64,000 nt of DNA from Acetobacter sp. (GCA_023665325.1 JAMPED010000002.1:62001-126000), one strand, 5' to 3'. Positions 1 to 8,417 are shown, counted from the stretch's first letter. The notes: generated by a model not told the origin, from the letters alone. A program made the numbers and translations.

Positions 1-533
1 CTTTCTATATTCTTAATATTTACCCAATCGTAAATATAGGAACGCAAATCCTTATTTGCTTTCGGCAACATCGTTGAAACAACTGGGTGTATAGTTCTGG
101 CTTGTATAAAGCTCGATACAAGACTATTCAGATACCTGCTCGTAAATTCGAGCACATCTCTGTTAAATGTTGGTTCGCCCATTCTTGCGTAATGGACATT
201 GAAACGGTCGGTTTCCTTTACGCCTCCCCGCTCGAGAATCGTCTGCAACTGAAACCAAAAATCTTCTATCGAAGCATTACCGTGATAACCGTACTTATGT
301 ACATCGCAAAACTTGCAACGCATCGGGCATCCTTTTTGTGTAGAAATGGTAGCTACCCACTTTTGCGTCAAGTCTACCTGCTTATTCTGTACTCCGTAAA
401 TTTCTTTTGTGAGCCCGAGAAAGTCTGCTTTAATGTTATTCTCTTTTCCGTAATCCCCGACAGAAAGAAATTCCAACTGACGTTCCTTGTCATAATAAAT
501 TGCACCTGTGTGTGTCAATACAACTTCTACCAT
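1..533 (-). CDS. Radical SAM enzyme, RlmN/Cfr-like (3' end beyond window)
   Basis: The first 177 residues are visible. A CxxxCxxC cluster (C69, C73, C76, in GCPMRCKFC) should bind the 4Fe-4S cluster of a radical SAM enzyme. An MGEP motif follows at 118-121 and HPVVSTMLP near 149-157; both are where RlmN/Cfr methyltransferases carry MGEP and the ST(V/I)G strand. RlmN methylates A2503 of 23S rRNA and A37 of some tRNAs. The stretch before the cluster is shorter than the N-terminal domain of cellular RlmN, so the target may differ. Start ATG follows AAGGAG at the usual distance. The C-terminal catalytic Cys lies outside the window and cannot be checked. Confidence 0.8.
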   Translation of the reverse strand, partial: MVEVVLTHTGAIYYDKERQLEFLSVGDYGKENNIKADFLGLTKEIYGVQNKQVDLTQKWVATISTQKGCPMRCKFCDVHKYGYHGNASIEDFWFQLQTILERGGVKETDRFNVHYARMGEPTFNRDVLEFTSRYLNSLVSSFIQARTIHPVVSTMLPKANKDLRSYIYDWVNIKNIE

Positions 534-563
534 AATTACTCCTTAAAAATGTTTCTTATTCTT

Positions 564-597
564 AGTATAATATATTTCTTAATCGTCTTGTTGCGGC
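564..597 (-). promoter_or_regulatory. Class A promoter
   Basis: GCCGCA, 19 nt, TATTATACT; the box lies inside the 3' end of the preceding gene. It would drive the radical SAM gene. Confidence 0.75.
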
Positions 598-1310
598 AAA
601 TCTGGAACTGTAATCCCAAAATCCTCCAAAGACATTTGCCCTGGAATCTGTCCGTGCTCATCTAACTTTTGCTTTTTTGCTCTTGGTTTATAATAACGAG
701 CATTCGGGTGCAATCTATGATATTTATCTCGGTCTTTCTGATTTACTTCTTCTTTATGCTCCTCATAATAATCCCTGTCTGCCTGACGGAGTTTTTCTAC
801 CTTATCCTCTTCTAGCTCTGCGCGAGACTTATATGTGCTTTCCATAACGACTTCCCCTTGTGATTTTCTTGCTGCTTTTGCGCGCTGCCTATTTAATGAA
901 TCGCAGTACTTCTGACAATCCTTCTTTGTAGCAAATACATCCTCTTGTTTTGACAACTGTATAGCTAATACTTCACTGTGCACAAACTGCAATTTTGGAG
1001 CTGATACAAGATGCTTTGCACAAACATCAGAACGCCCCTTATTTGGACAACTTTCGCACATATCCTCCTTTAACTCTACTGGCTCATTGTCAGAGAAAAA
1101 CCCGCAACAATAAAGTTGCTGGAACCAACACTGCTGCCCAACAGCAAATTTTAACTTTATCAATTTGCCTTCTGCTTCTGCTTTCTTAAAAGTATCTAGC
1201 TCTTTCTCGAGCTGCTCAATATATTGTGCTGTAGCAACTGCCGTAACTTTATCTAACCCACGTAAATTGAGTTGACGAAGTTTCTTCGATATAGACGACA
1301 TATCAGTCAC
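579..1310 (-). CDS. Hypothetical protein with N-terminal coiled coil and Cys-rich centre
   Basis: 243 aa, not recognised. The N-terminus has the AxAxxYIEQLEKEL pattern also seen in the proteins at 15.5-18.0 and 21.2 kb. A Cys-rich middle (CWFQQLYCC, then CESCPNKGRSDVC) could bind zinc. A long charged Lys/Arg/Glu helix follows and the tail is acidic. Its start overlaps the end of the next gene upstream by 8 nt. Function unknown; nucleic-acid binding would be a guess. Confidence 0.75.
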   Translation of the reverse strand: MTDMSSISKKLRQLNLRGLDKVTAVATAQYIEQLEKELDTFKKAEAEGKLIKLKFAVGQQCWFQQLYCCGFFSDNEPVELKEDMCESCPNKGRSDVCAKHLVSAPKLQFVHSEVLAIQLSKQEDVFATKKDCQKYCDSLNRQRAKAARKSQGEVVMESTYKSRAELEEDKVEKLRQADRDYYEEHKEEVNQKDRDKYHRLHPNARYYKPRAKKQKLDEHGQIPGQMSLEDFGITVPDLPQQDD

Positions 1311-1755
1311 CCCAACTTATTAAAATATACTCGTCTGTTACTTTTATCTTATATCCTTTTGACGACAACCAAGATAAAATATCTTCTCTGAACACAGAAT
1401 TATTATACATAAGTTTCCCATACATACAACGACAACCTTGTGATTTTCCTATCTTTGTATAATCAATAACAGGCATAGTATAATATTCTTTTGCTATGTC
1501 CCTGTTCAAAGTAATCGTAGACGCTCCCTGCCCCGCTACGACGGAAATCAATTCTGCAAAATACTTACGACAACCTATCCTCATTCTTAATGCTGTTATG
1601 GACGCCTCTCTTGCTAGCTTTTCTGCTTGTTCTCTTGAAATTGACTCCGCATCTTTGGCAAGCATAAGAGTACCTTCAACATCAAGTAACTCTTTTTCCA
1701 ACAAATCTATTTTCTCTTGGTCAGTCAACTCAACTGTTTTTTGCGTGTTATCCAA
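1303..1755 (-). CDS. Hypothetical protein
   Basis: 150 aa from a TTG start, chosen because GTGAGG lies 8 nt upstream. A longer reading frame would place the start upstream of the promoter-like TGTACTATT and the terminator hairpin. An N-terminal Glu/Leu-rich helix is followed by a mixed alpha/beta C-terminus containing CRCMYGK. No family recognised. Confidence 0.7.
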   Translation of the reverse strand: MDNTQKTVELTDQEKIDLLEKELLDVEGTLMLAKDAESISREQAEKLAREASITALRMRIGCRKYFAELISVVAGQGASTITLNRDIAKEYYTMPVIDYTKIGKSQGCRCMYGKLMYNNSVFREDILSWLSSKGYKIKVTDEYILISWGD

Positions 1756-1785
1756 AATGATTACCTCACAATTTCTTCTGTCAGT

Positions 1786-1795
1786 AATAGTACAA
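1786..1795 (-). promoter_or_regulatory. Class B promoter-like motif
   Basis: TTGTACTATT directly after a terminator hairpin and about 30 nt before the start at 1755. Confidence 0.5.
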
Positions 1796-1799
1796 CATA

Positions 1800-1826
1800 A
1801 AAAATAAAGGCTCATTTGAGCCTTTA
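1800..1826 (-). terminator. Rho-independent terminator
   Basis: Stem AAAGGCTC/GAGCCTTT followed by a T-rich run on the minus strand; ends the unit that includes the phosphoribosyltransferase. Confidence 0.75.
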
Positions 1827-1828
1827 TG

Positions 1829-2161
1829 TTAATCCCGCATTGCTACTGATACTACCAATATCTTCAAATTTTCTTTTTGTAATAGCTTTTTTCTAAAACA
1901 AACAACCCCTTGTTCTTCTAAATACGATATTATAGCTTTTGGTTTTATAACAACACCAGTAAATATTATCTGCGGTGCTAAATATTCGCCTTCTTTACGA
2001 TAATCAAAAGAATGTGGCTTAAACCAGTTAAGCTCTGCGGTATTTATTGCGCCGAAATCTTTCTTATTTACGTTATCCAAAACGTCGTGAAACACAGTGC
2101 GAATTCTCTCGCATTCTCGTTTGACAGCCAAAGATTCGCTATTTCCTTTTATCTTAACCAC
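1829..2161 (-). CDS. Hypothetical protein
   Basis: 110 aa, GTG start preceded by GGGAG. No recognised domain. It begins 1 nt after the phosphoribosyltransferase gene and ends just before a terminator, so it is the last gene of that operon. Confidence 0.7.
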   Translation of the reverse strand: MVKIKGNSESLAVKRECERIRTVFHDVLDNVNKKDFGAINTAELNWFKPHSFDYRKEGEYLAPQIIFTGVVIKPKAIISYLEEQGVVCFRKKLLQKENLKILVVSVAMRD

Positions 2162-2162
2162 G

Positions 2163-2534
2163 TTAGCAATTCTCCCAAGGAAATACTATCCACTTATCCT
2201 CTTTCTTAAAGAAATAAAAATCTGGTTTCACACAACTGCGTTCTGCGTAAAACATTGTTGCTATGTAGTATGTATTGAACTGCGTGTCGTTTTTTGTATA
2301 ATGCATCAATGTGTTCCCTGTGTCGGCAATGTCATCAATGATAATACAACCATCACAAGGGGCAAGCAAAAGCGGTAATTCAAGTCTATATGAAAGCATA
2401 GTTGCCAAAGGAAGTCCTCCGCGTGGTATGCCGTAAATTCCTTTTGGCTGTATGTTGTCGTCCTTTAATTTCGCAACAAGCGCCTCTATAAATATTTCTG
2501 CATCTTTCCAAGGAACATAATGCTTCTCTGTCAT
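2163..2534 (-). CDS. Phosphoribosyltransferase (type I, xanthine/guanine PRTase-like)
   Basis: 123 aa. GIYGIPRGG (32-40) and the PRPP-binding loop IIIDDIADTGNT (64-75) identify a type I phosphoribosyltransferase, which transfers phosphoribose from PRPP to a base. The ending DKWIVFPWE matches the xanthine-guanine PRTase subgroup, so purine salvage in the cytoplasm is the likely role. It is shorter than the roughly 150 aa of typical enzymes but keeps the key motifs. Start ATG follows AGGAG. A TGTACTATA element and a terminator lie upstream. Confidence 0.85.
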   Translation of the reverse strand: MTEKHYVPWKDAEIFIEALVAKLKDDNIQPKGIYGIPRGGLPLATMLSYRLELPLLLAPCDGCIIIDDIADTGNTLMHYTKNDTQFNTYYIATMFYAERSCVKPDFYFFKKEDKWIVFPWENC

Positions 2535-2562
2535 ATATAAACTCCTATATCTTTTCTTAAAA

Positions 2563-2571
2563 TATAGTACA
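2563..2571 (-). promoter_or_regulatory. Class B promoter-like motif
   Basis: TTGTACTATA about 30 nt upstream of the phosphoribosyltransferase start, immediately after a terminator. Confidence 0.5.
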
Positions 2572-2594
2572 AGAAAAAAGAGCCTTTCGGCTCC
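2572..2594 (-). terminator. Rho-independent terminator
   Basis: GAGCC-GAAA-GGCTC stem with a T6 run just after the fibre-like gene stop. Confidence 0.8.
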
Positions 2595-3081
2595 TTAATA
2601 TGACCCCGTATCTGGAAAATCACAAGTAGTCAATAGATAGCTAGACGCCGAAGTGCTAGACAAAGCTGATAAAACGCTATTTCCTGACGAAAAAGTAAAA
2701 ACGAGTTCCCTTTCTCCTGACATCCAAGGCTCTTTAGTTGTAATAAAAAAGTCACCGTAAAAATTTACTAACCCTGTCCCACCGTGATATCTACTAGTCA
2801 TCTCAGCAGCAAAACCAAAACCAGTCCTTCCGAAAAAATTAGCAAGAGACGTAAACGACGGCTCGCACAAAATGAAAAGCGTTACATTACTGTATGTAGT
2901 CTTCTTAAAAACCCTTACCTTGCTTCTCGCCCCCCCCGGTCAATAAAATATCATCTGCCACAGTCAAACTAGTGCCACACGATATCGACGTCATCGAAAG
3001 CAGAGAAGTGCACTGAATTTGCCCTGACGTAATCCCTTCACAATCTACTGCCCCAAACTGGCTTGTCTTGTTCCCTTTCAT
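2595..3081 (-). CDS. Fibre-like protein A, frame broken at a G8 tract (putative phase-variable)
   Basis: ATG at 3081 (SD AAGGGG) opens a frame starting MKGNKTSQFGAVDCEG, followed by short Ser/Thr/Cys/Ile strands like a beta-helical shaft. It reaches LLTGGG at a run of eight G (+ strand C8 at 2930-2937) and stops 13 codons after the run begins, giving 59 aa. The other frame continues through a 110-residue Gly/Ser/aromatic-rich domain to 2595. Removing one G, or adding two, joins them into about 160 aa. The N-terminal motif MKxxKxSxF(x2)VxC is shared with the genes at 9112-9764 and 19358-19874. A virion or receptor-binding role is inferred from composition only. Confidence 0.7.
2930..2937. repeat. 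Homopolymer C8/G8 tract
   Basis: Eight C on the + strand (G8 in the coding strand) at the junction of two reading frames of the fibre-like gene. Confidence 0.9.
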
Positions 3082-3084
3082 ACG

Positions 3085-3795
3085 TTACCCCTTGTAGAAA
3101 ATTCGCATAAGTTCGAGCATAGTTGGCGCTGAGTCCTCATCTTTATATAAAGAGCAAAGAGTGTCATTCAGCGTTCCCCAAGCAAGCAGATATTCTCCGT
3201 CCATAATATCTTGAATTACTTCTATGAATGTAATTGCTGTATCAAGGTCATCAAGTTCATCTTGGTCATCTTTCGCTTGTGCATCTTTTTGCAACTTCAT
3301 AAAATTCTGCCCGAGCTCTTCCAAGTCGTCTACCGTAAGCCCTTCCAAGTCACGATAAATCATAGAAAGATATTTGTTACCGGCTGAACTTTTTATGTAT
3401 TCCTCGATTGTGTCCCCCGATACTCTGGACGGGTAACACCACATCGTATAAATATCTATAAAGTATTGACGGCGCAACTTTTTTGGTGCGTCTGGAAAGC
3501 AATCCGTTGTAAAGATATGCCAACAATCGTTATAGTCGTCAGCTGCCCTTACGCGATTTGTAAAAGCGATAAGTGCGCGAACGTGCTCTCCTTCCTCGGT
3601 CTTTTGCTTTCCTGCTACTCTGAGCAAAGCCTGCCGTTGACTATCTTTATTCAAATCGGGGAAAACCTCCGCTATCTCTTTTGGTGAATATAGCGGAGTT
3701 CCTTTTTCTATTGCTTCGTCCCAAAGCTGTTGAGCCTTCGGTACAAATTGTTCCGTAATGATATCTTCTGTTGCCCTTGTGTTTATCTTAATCAT
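3085..3795 (-). CDS. Hypothetical protein
   Basis: 236 aa, not recognised. Largely alpha-helical and acidic in the C-terminal half (Asp/Glu-rich around residues 165-185). It starts in a TAATG overlap with the preceding gene and ends 3 nt before the fibre-like gene, so it is in one operon with both. Confidence 0.75.
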   Translation of the reverse strand: MIKINTRATEDIITEQFVPKAQQLWDEAIEKGTPLYSPKEIAEVFPDLNKDSQRQALLRVAGKQKTEEGEHVRALIAFTNRVRAADDYNDCWHIFTTDCFPDAPKKLRRQYFIDIYTMWCYPSRVSGDTIEEYIKSSAGNKYLSMIYRDLEGLTVDDLEELGQNFMKLQKDAQAKDDQDELDDLDTAITFIEVIQDIMDGEYLLAWGTLNDTLCSLYKDEDSAPTMLELMRIFYKG

Positions 3796-4376
3796 TACGC
3801 CCTTCCTCCCCAGCGCTTCATTCTTTCTTCGTGGCGAGCAGTACGTTTTGCGAGTTCTCCTTCGTCAACCTCTTCTTCCTCATTCCCAAACAAATCTGGG
3901 TATTTTGAAAGAGCTGCTGCACGAGCGTCTTCTTCTGCTTTCTTAATTACTTTGCACATTTGCTCGGCTGCTTGAGAACGACGAGAAAGTTGCCCGCAAC
4001 GAATAGCTGTCTTCGTCTTGTCTATAGCCTCTGTGCTATCGGTAAATTCGTCGAGCCCCTTATACGAACTAAACTCCTTTTCCATAATACGAACTGCTTC
4101 TTCTTTTACTTCTTCGTCCTGCAGCATAGCGACGAGTTCTTCGTATGCAGCTTTTCCGTCTTGAGTAAAGAAAACTCTTCCATCAAGAACCGCTTGCGCA
4201 ATAGCGTTTGCTACAAAGTACTTAAACTCTTTGTTTACAGCATCATTCAGAGCGTCATCATCGAGACCCTCTGTTGCGCTACCTGTCCGCACCTTTCCCG
4301 AATACTCTTCAAGGCTTGCGCTTGAAAGTGCTTTACCCGTGATATTAGCGAACCCTTTCTTATACAAATCTGGCAT
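3795..4376 (-). CDS. Hypothetical protein
   Basis: 193 aa, helix-rich and charged, no recognised domain. SD GGAGG about 9 nt before ATG. Its stop overlaps the start of the next gene, suggesting translational coupling; the pair may form one complex. Confidence 0.75.
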   Translation of the reverse strand: MPDLYKKGFANITGKALSSASLEEYSGKVRTGSATEGLDDDALNDAVNKEFKYFVANAIAQAVLDGRVFFTQDGKAAYEELVAMLQDEEVKEEAVRIMEKEFSSYKGLDEFTDSTEAIDKTKTAIRCGQLSRRSQAAEQMCKVIKKAEEDARAAALSKYPDLFGNEEEEVDEGELAKRTARHEERMKRWGGRA

Positions 4377-4409
4377 CTTTTTATGTCCTCCACGACAATC
4401 ATTATTGTT

Positions 4410-4427
4410 TTATTTCTTTGCACCCAT
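4410..4427 (-). CDS. Micro-ORF, MGAKK
   Basis: A five-codon frame (M-G-A-K-K-stop) preceded by a well-placed AAGGAG. Too short for standard gene finding. It could be a leader peptide for the gene at 3795-4376, a minigene, or a remnant. Translation is inferred from the SD only. Confidence 0.35.
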   Translation of the reverse strand: MGAKK

Positions 4428-4480
4428 ATAGTAATCTCCTTCTTGTATAAAATCTATCACGTAAATCACTATCTTGTTAA

Positions 4481-4723
4481 TTATTTATGCTCTACATCGA
4501 CGAACATCGGCGAATCAATGGGAACCTTCTTCCTTCCGCTCGGTTTCGGTGCATCCGTACGAGCATCTGACTCATAGTGCAACTCCAAAGATACATCAAA
4601 ATACCTTTGAAGCTGTTTAACAAGAGCTAAAAGGTCATCAGCAGCTTCCTGCGTTGGAACAATTATTTCTTCTGTTTTTCTATACTTACCGCTCGTAAAA
4701 GTTATTAACTTTGCCTTAATCAT
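4481..4723 (-). CDS. Hypothetical protein
   Basis: 80 aa, small alpha/beta protein with a Lys/Pro-rich linker and an acidic end. SD GAGG upstream of ATG. No family recognised. Confidence 0.65.
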   Translation of the reverse strand: MIKAKLITFTSGKYRKTEEIIVPTQEAADDLLALVKQLQRYFDVSLELHYESDARTDAPKPSGRKKVPIDSPMFVDVEHK

Positions 4724-4736
4724 CTGCGTTTCCTCT

Positions 4737-4982
4737 TCAACGACCTGCCGGCTTTCCTATCGAACAAAACCGCGTAGTCTTGCTATCAATTTGTGCCAAA
4801 AAGTCATCCAATGTTCTCGTGTATAATTGTCCACCATTCTTTTCACAATATGTTACATATAGCGTATTATCTTCCTTGTTTCCTGCTTTGCTTACGCACA
4901 CAACACGATACAAAGTTTCCGTCTTATAGTGAGAAAATAATTCTCCTGCTTGTGGAATATCACAATTCAAATTAACCGTCAT
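4737..4982 (-). CDS. Hypothetical small protein
   Basis: 81 aa. The ATG in the TAATG overlap with the upstream gene is preferred (GGAGG 10 nt upstream) over a frame opening further inside that gene. Beta-rich; the GELFSHYKTETLYRVVCV stretch resembles small SH3-like barrels described in phages, but this is only an impression. Confidence 0.65.
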   Translation of the reverse strand: MTVNLNCDIPQAGELFSHYKTETLYRVVCVSKAGNKEDNTLYVTYCEKNGGQLYTRTLDDFLAQIDSKTTRFCSIGKPAGR

Positions 4983-6058
4983 TAAAACTTTGCCTCCACT
5001 TGTTCTGTTAATCTGCTGCAAGTCAATTGAAATTGTGTTACAATCTCAATCACCAAGGACAAATCCCTCGGTACGTCTTTTATAAGAAATTTTGGCTCTT
5101 GTTTTACAAAAAGCTCAAAATCGTTCTTATGCAAAAAATATGTCGTATCTTTCTCTAAAAAGTCATTGATTGCAAAAGTCCAGTTAAAACTGTTAGATTT
5201 ATATGCCTCTGAATACAACAAATCTAAAGGCGTCACGTCAAAGTTCCCAAAATACTTCTTATATGTTTCCTTCGACAAATAGACAATCATTTCACTGCTA
5301 GTGAAATCACTCATCACTCTAGCAATAAACGCGTGGGTCGATTCAGTTGCCTTACGAGTACGCAACTTCGGTCGTACTTCGTCCGTTCTTGCCGAGCCAA
5401 AAACTCGTGGACTAGCAAAAAGTTCGTGCATACCACATATACAAGAAGTATAACGGGAGTTTTTCGAATACAATTCTGCTCCCTTAAAAATAATCTTGCT
5501 TGGGTCCGTCGGCAACAATGATACAACCTTATCTTTATCAGAACGAGACGTAAATTGCACCTGTGCCTCAAATATGCCTTCCGTCTGCGGGTTGCTCACC
5601 AACACGATTTCCCCGTTAATCAACAGCCGAGTAGAATCTACCATAAAATCGTCTGGTCCTACTCGCACGCCTACCGTTGTCAAATATCCATTACTCTGTC
5701 CAGCAAAATCTCTCTGCAAATATTCGTGAGCAGCCACCGAAAGCTCATCAGTCATAGCAGAAGCTACATCAAATTCTGCGTTCGTGAAATCGAATTGCCC
5801 CATACTTTTACGAACAGAGTAAATATTCTTTCCGCAAGATTGTATATAAGTTCTAACAGTAGCCAAGGCCTCCAATGAAATCGTTCCGTCTTTTGCAAAA
5901 ACGGGAGCGGTCGGAGCGACAGAAACCATATAAGATTCTGAGTTTATCTTGCGCTTCTTTAGCAACGATAACAAAGGGTCTGCTTCCATAAATTGCTCTA
6001 GAAATATATTCCCTATATCTGACGAAAGTAATTCCTGTATTTGCTGAACCGTAACCAC
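4982..6058 (-). CDS. Hypothetical protein, possible structural protein
   Basis: 358 aa. An N-terminal helical segment is followed by long mixed alpha/beta sequence. The last 60 residues (TTYFLHKNDFELFVKQEP, then DLSLVIEIVTQFQL) recall the C-terminal strand pattern of capsid-type proteins. No catalytic motif is visible. A class A promoter lies directly upstream, so it heads its unit. A capsid-related function is a weak inference. Confidence 0.65.
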   Translation of the reverse strand: MVTVQQIQELLSSDIGNIFLEQFMEADPLLSLLKKRKINSESYMVSVAPTAPVFAKDGTISLEALATVRTYIQSCGKNIYSVRKSMGQFDFTNAEFDVASAMTDELSVAAHEYLQRDFAGQSNGYLTTVGVRVGPDDFMVDSTRLLINGEIVLVSNPQTEGIFEAQVQFTSRSDKDKVVSLLPTDPSKIIFKGAELYSKNSRYTSCICGMHELFASPRVFGSARTDEVRPKLRTRKATESTHAFIARVMSDFTSSEMIVYLSKETYKKYFGNFDVTPLDLLYSEAYKSNSFNWTFAINDFLEKDTTYFLHKNDFELFVKQEPKFLIKDVPRDLSLVIEIVTQFQLTCSRLTEQVEAKF

Positions 6059-6090
6059 TGATTACACCTCTAATTTGTTCTTATGCACAT

Positions 6091-6123
6091 AGTATATAAT
6101 ATCTGCTCGATGCTTGTTGCGGC
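6091..6123 (-). promoter_or_regulatory. Class A promoter
   Basis: GCCGCA, 16 nt, TATTATATACT; drives the unit starting at 6058. Confidence 0.8.
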
Positions 6124-6126
6124 AAA

Positions 6127-6651
6127 TCAGTCACCTGACAAATACACTTCCTTTACATAGCTATAACCTGTCGGCGGAGTAGAAAGTACTTCATCTCTGT
6201 GCCAAGTCGGGTCGTAGTAAGAAACAATACTGCGCTTAAACTTATCTATGGGCAACGGTGCGTCATATAACTTAAAATCTTTTATAGTCATTAAGCAGAA
6301 CGCCTTCTGTTTACGCTTACGAACCAGCTTTCCTACTTCCTTGCGAACAGCCTCCGGCAATTGAGCAACCGACGAAAGAGTAACAGCATTAACGCAAGTA
6401 CACTCGCCAATAACTTTCCCATTCAATGCGTGAGACTGCCCTACATATCTGTATGACGCAAGTCCGATTATTCTACTGTCTGCCCCATTTGGAAAATTTT
6501 CGTATAGCAATCTACCCTTCTTGTTACAATAAATGTAAACCTTGAACTGCCCTTCTACTGCTGGCTGTACAGCGCAAACAAGATAATGGCGCTTTCCGTC
6601 TATAATTGACTTACAGCTTTCTGACGACTCAGACTTCATTATGCAGCACAT
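6127..6651 (-). CDS. Hypothetical protein
   Basis: 174 aa from ATG at 6651, preferred over a TTG 12 nt upstream that would sit on top of the SD AAAGGAG. Begins MCCIMKSES. Beta-rich N-terminal half, basic patch RKRKQKAF in the middle. No family recognised. Confidence 0.7.
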   Translation of the reverse strand: MCCIMKSESSESCKSIIDGKRHYLVCAVQPAVEGQFKVYIYCNKKGRLLYENFPNGADSRIIGLASYRYVGQSHALNGKVIGECTCVNAVTLSSVAQLPEAVRKEVGKLVRKRKQKAFCLMTIKDFKLYDAPLPIDKFKRSIVSYYDPTWHRDEVLSTPPTGYSYVKEVYLSGD

Positions 6652-6652
6652 A

Positions 6653-6934
6653 TTAAACTTCAAACTCCTTTACTACCTCTTGTAGTGTTTTTATAAATAC
6701 TTCACCATCTATTGATACATCTTCGAGCTCTAGTCCTGGTGCAAACACAGAACGCTCTTCCAGTAAAAATTGCAGCCTTTCAGCAAATTCTTGGACTGTA
6801 TCAGACTTCTTTTGATACCCTGCTGTAACAAGCTCCTCTGCTTGCGCTGCGGTGTCCTTTACCCAGCCGTTCTCTGGGTTCTGCATAATAAGCAGCTTAT
6901 GCTCCAATTCCTTGATTTTGTCCTGCTTAGTCAT
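6653..6934 (-). CDS. Hypothetical coiled-coil protein
   Basis: 93 aa, helical, beginning with a Leu/Glu/Lys heptad-like stretch. Overlaps the gene upstream by 8 nt and nearly touches the gene downstream. Together with 6927-7313 it shares the pattern of a short coiled coil and an AxxLVxxGY-type motif, possibly a divergent paralog pair. Confidence 0.65.
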   Translation of the reverse strand: MTKQDKIKELEHKLLIMQNPENGWVKDTAAQAEELVTAGYQKKSDTVQEFAERLQFLLEERSVFAPGLELEDVSIDGEVFIKTLQEVVKEFEV

Positions 6935-7313
6935 CTATCTGTACCCCTCTTTGTTGTGCAATCAACTTTACATAATTATTATCTACGCCCATTCCTTTTA
7001 CATCGTTCGACCAAGCCTGTAAAATTTCTTTCTCTGCTTGCTTCTTACCTTTTTGATAAATAGCGTAAGTATCTATTGCAACAATACTCTTATCGGAAAT
7101 TTCCCCTTCTGCTGCACAATAAAGTGCTGATAAGATGTCGTCCCCGTGATAATCAGAATGTCCAGCAATACGACTTCCAACTCCTTCAGCAAAAGACTTT
7201 GCGTTAACATACCCGTGGTCTATCAACCACTTAGCCAATTCCGCTGGCGTCTTTGATACCGATTGTGCTTCCACAATAGCTTTCTCGAGCTGTTCAATTT
7301 GTTTGTCTAACAT
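6927..7313 (-). CDS. Hypothetical protein
   Basis: 128 aa, helical. MLDKQIEQLEKAIVEAQ forms a coiled coil, then AKWLIDHGYV. SD AGGAG before ATG. First gene of a unit with a leader of about 150 nt. Confidence 0.65.
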   Translation of the reverse strand: MLDKQIEQLEKAIVEAQSVSKTPAELAKWLIDHGYVNAKSFAEGVGSRIAGHSDYHGDDILSALYCAAEGEISDKSIVAIDTYAIYQKGKKQAEKEILQAWSNDVKGMGVDNNYVKLIAQQRGVQIDD

Positions 7314-7329
7314 AATTATCTCCTTTATA

Positions 7330-7338
7330 AATAGTACA
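7330..7338 (-). promoter_or_regulatory. Class B promoter-like motif
   Basis: CTGTACTATT 17 nt upstream of the ATG at 7313, inside the 264-nt gap; a class A site lies further upstream in the same gap. Confidence 0.45.
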
Positions 7339-7465
7339 GCGACCGTCTGCGCCTTATTCAGCTTGCTATTATATCAAGTCACTAACCAAGTTTACTTGCA
7401 TATAATTGACCACAGCAGCGGCTAAATAGCTAACCAATTTACATTTTGGCACATAGCTTCGAAAT

Positions 7466-7500
7466 GATTATAATATATCTTCTGTGTCTTGTGTTGCGGC
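7466..7500 (-). promoter_or_regulatory. Class A promoter
   Basis: GCCGCA, 19 nt, TATTATAATC, with a leader of about 150 nt before 7313. The rest of the gap (7340-7460) holds no frame; it is AT-rich. Confidence 0.7.
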
Positions 7501-7576
7501 ATTTATTTTTCGCTTATTCTATATAAACAAGCCAAAAAGAAAACCATAGCAACTACTATGGTTAAAAGTTTTATTA

Positions 7577-7954
7577 TTACCATCTGGTGGTTACTTTCGG
7601 ACACTGTTTTTGTCTACAAGCGCGCAATAAATTTTCGTGCGTTTGTTCGCCGTGATATGTTCCAAACTCTTGCCAAAGACGACAATTATCACAAGTCCCA
7701 TTTGGTGCTTCACTGTCCCCATCCAAAAGCTCCCCGTGCATAGGAACTGTTTGCAACGAAAGTAGTTGACTAGCGGCAACCTTTGCCCCACAATTTGAAC
7801 ATTGCCGAACAGTATACTCAATATCAGCAGCAATAGCAAGTGGCACTGCATTTTCTTTATATTGCCCCATATCGCACTGGCAAGCCTTGCTCTGATACTC
7901 TATCTTATTTCCGCATTTTGGACAACGAATAAATACACTATCAAAGCAGCCCAT
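7577..7954 (-). CDS. Zinc-ribbon protein
   Basis: 125 aa with three CxxC-type pairs: CPKCG and CQC near the N-terminus, CSNCG near the middle, and CDNC with a late CRQKQC. These suggest two zinc ribbons. Small zinc-ribbon proteins of this kind in phages are usually uncharacterised. SD AAGGAG precedes ATG, and the start overlaps the stop of 7954-8232. Confidence 0.7.
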   Translation of the reverse strand: MGCFDSVFIRCPKCGNKIEYQSKACQCDMGQYKENAVPLAIAADIEYTVRQCSNCGAKVAASQLLSLQTVPMHGELLDGDSEAPNGTCDNCRLWQEFGTYHGEQTHENLLRACRQKQCPKVTTRW

Positions 7955-8232
7955 TACTTTTTCTCCTTATTGAACAACACCTGCAACTGTTCATCAAATA
8001 TATGATGCAACAACTCGAGCTGTTGAGTAGTAAATGCTTCCGTCATTGGCAACCGTTCCTTTATTCCTGCAACAAGAGCATCGGGCAATTGTTCTGCCGC
8101 TTGCTTCTGTTTTTGTAGGCGCTTCACTTTACGCTCATATCGAGTAATTAGCTTGTTCCAAGAACACTCATCACAATCACCCTTATCCCAACACATATTT
8201 AATCTTGCTTGTGGGCATTTACGCTGTGTCAT
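7954..8232 (-). CDS. Cys-rich coiled-coil protein
   Basis: 92 aa from ATG at 8232, which has AAAGGAGG 9 nt upstream. An N-terminal Cys cluster (CPQARLNMCWDKGDCDEC) is followed by a basic coiled coil. Coupled by overlapping stop and start codons to genes on both sides. Confidence 0.7.
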   Translation of the reverse strand: MTQRKCPQARLNMCWDKGDCDECSWNKLITRYERKVKRLQKQKQAAEQLPDALVAGIKERLPMTEAFTTQQLELLHHIFDEQLQVLFNKEKK

Positions 8233-8402
8233 TATACTACCTCCTTTAATACGTCGATACACCGCTCAATCTCTTTCCAAGCAACACTGCAACGAGCTGC
8301 GGTCTCGGTGTCCCCAACCTCAAGGCACTCCTCTTCTCGTTCCTTCAACAAGTTAATTCGAGTCTCTACCTTTTGCCTGAATTTTTCTACAATTTCATTC
8401 AT
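8232..8402 (-). CDS. Small helical protein
   Basis: 56 aa (MNEIVEKFRQKVETR...), predicted to be almost wholly alpha-helical. GGAGGG lies before the ATG and its TAA overlaps the ATG of the next gene (TAATG), strong support despite its size. Function unknown. Confidence 0.65.
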   Translation of the reverse strand: MNEIVEKFRQKVETRINLLKEREEECLEVGDTETAARCSVAWKEIERCIDVLKEVV

Positions 8403-8417
8403 CTTCTTACCCTCCTA

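Noticed and set aside
87..665. A 192-codon plus-strand frame at the window start
   Set aside because: It is opposite the radical SAM gene, has no SD, and its composition (many Cys/Phe/Tyr) is that of an antisense shadow.
1303..1815. Longer start of the 1303-1755 gene
   Set aside because: The extension would cross the TGTACTATT motif and has no SD; the TTG at 1755 does.
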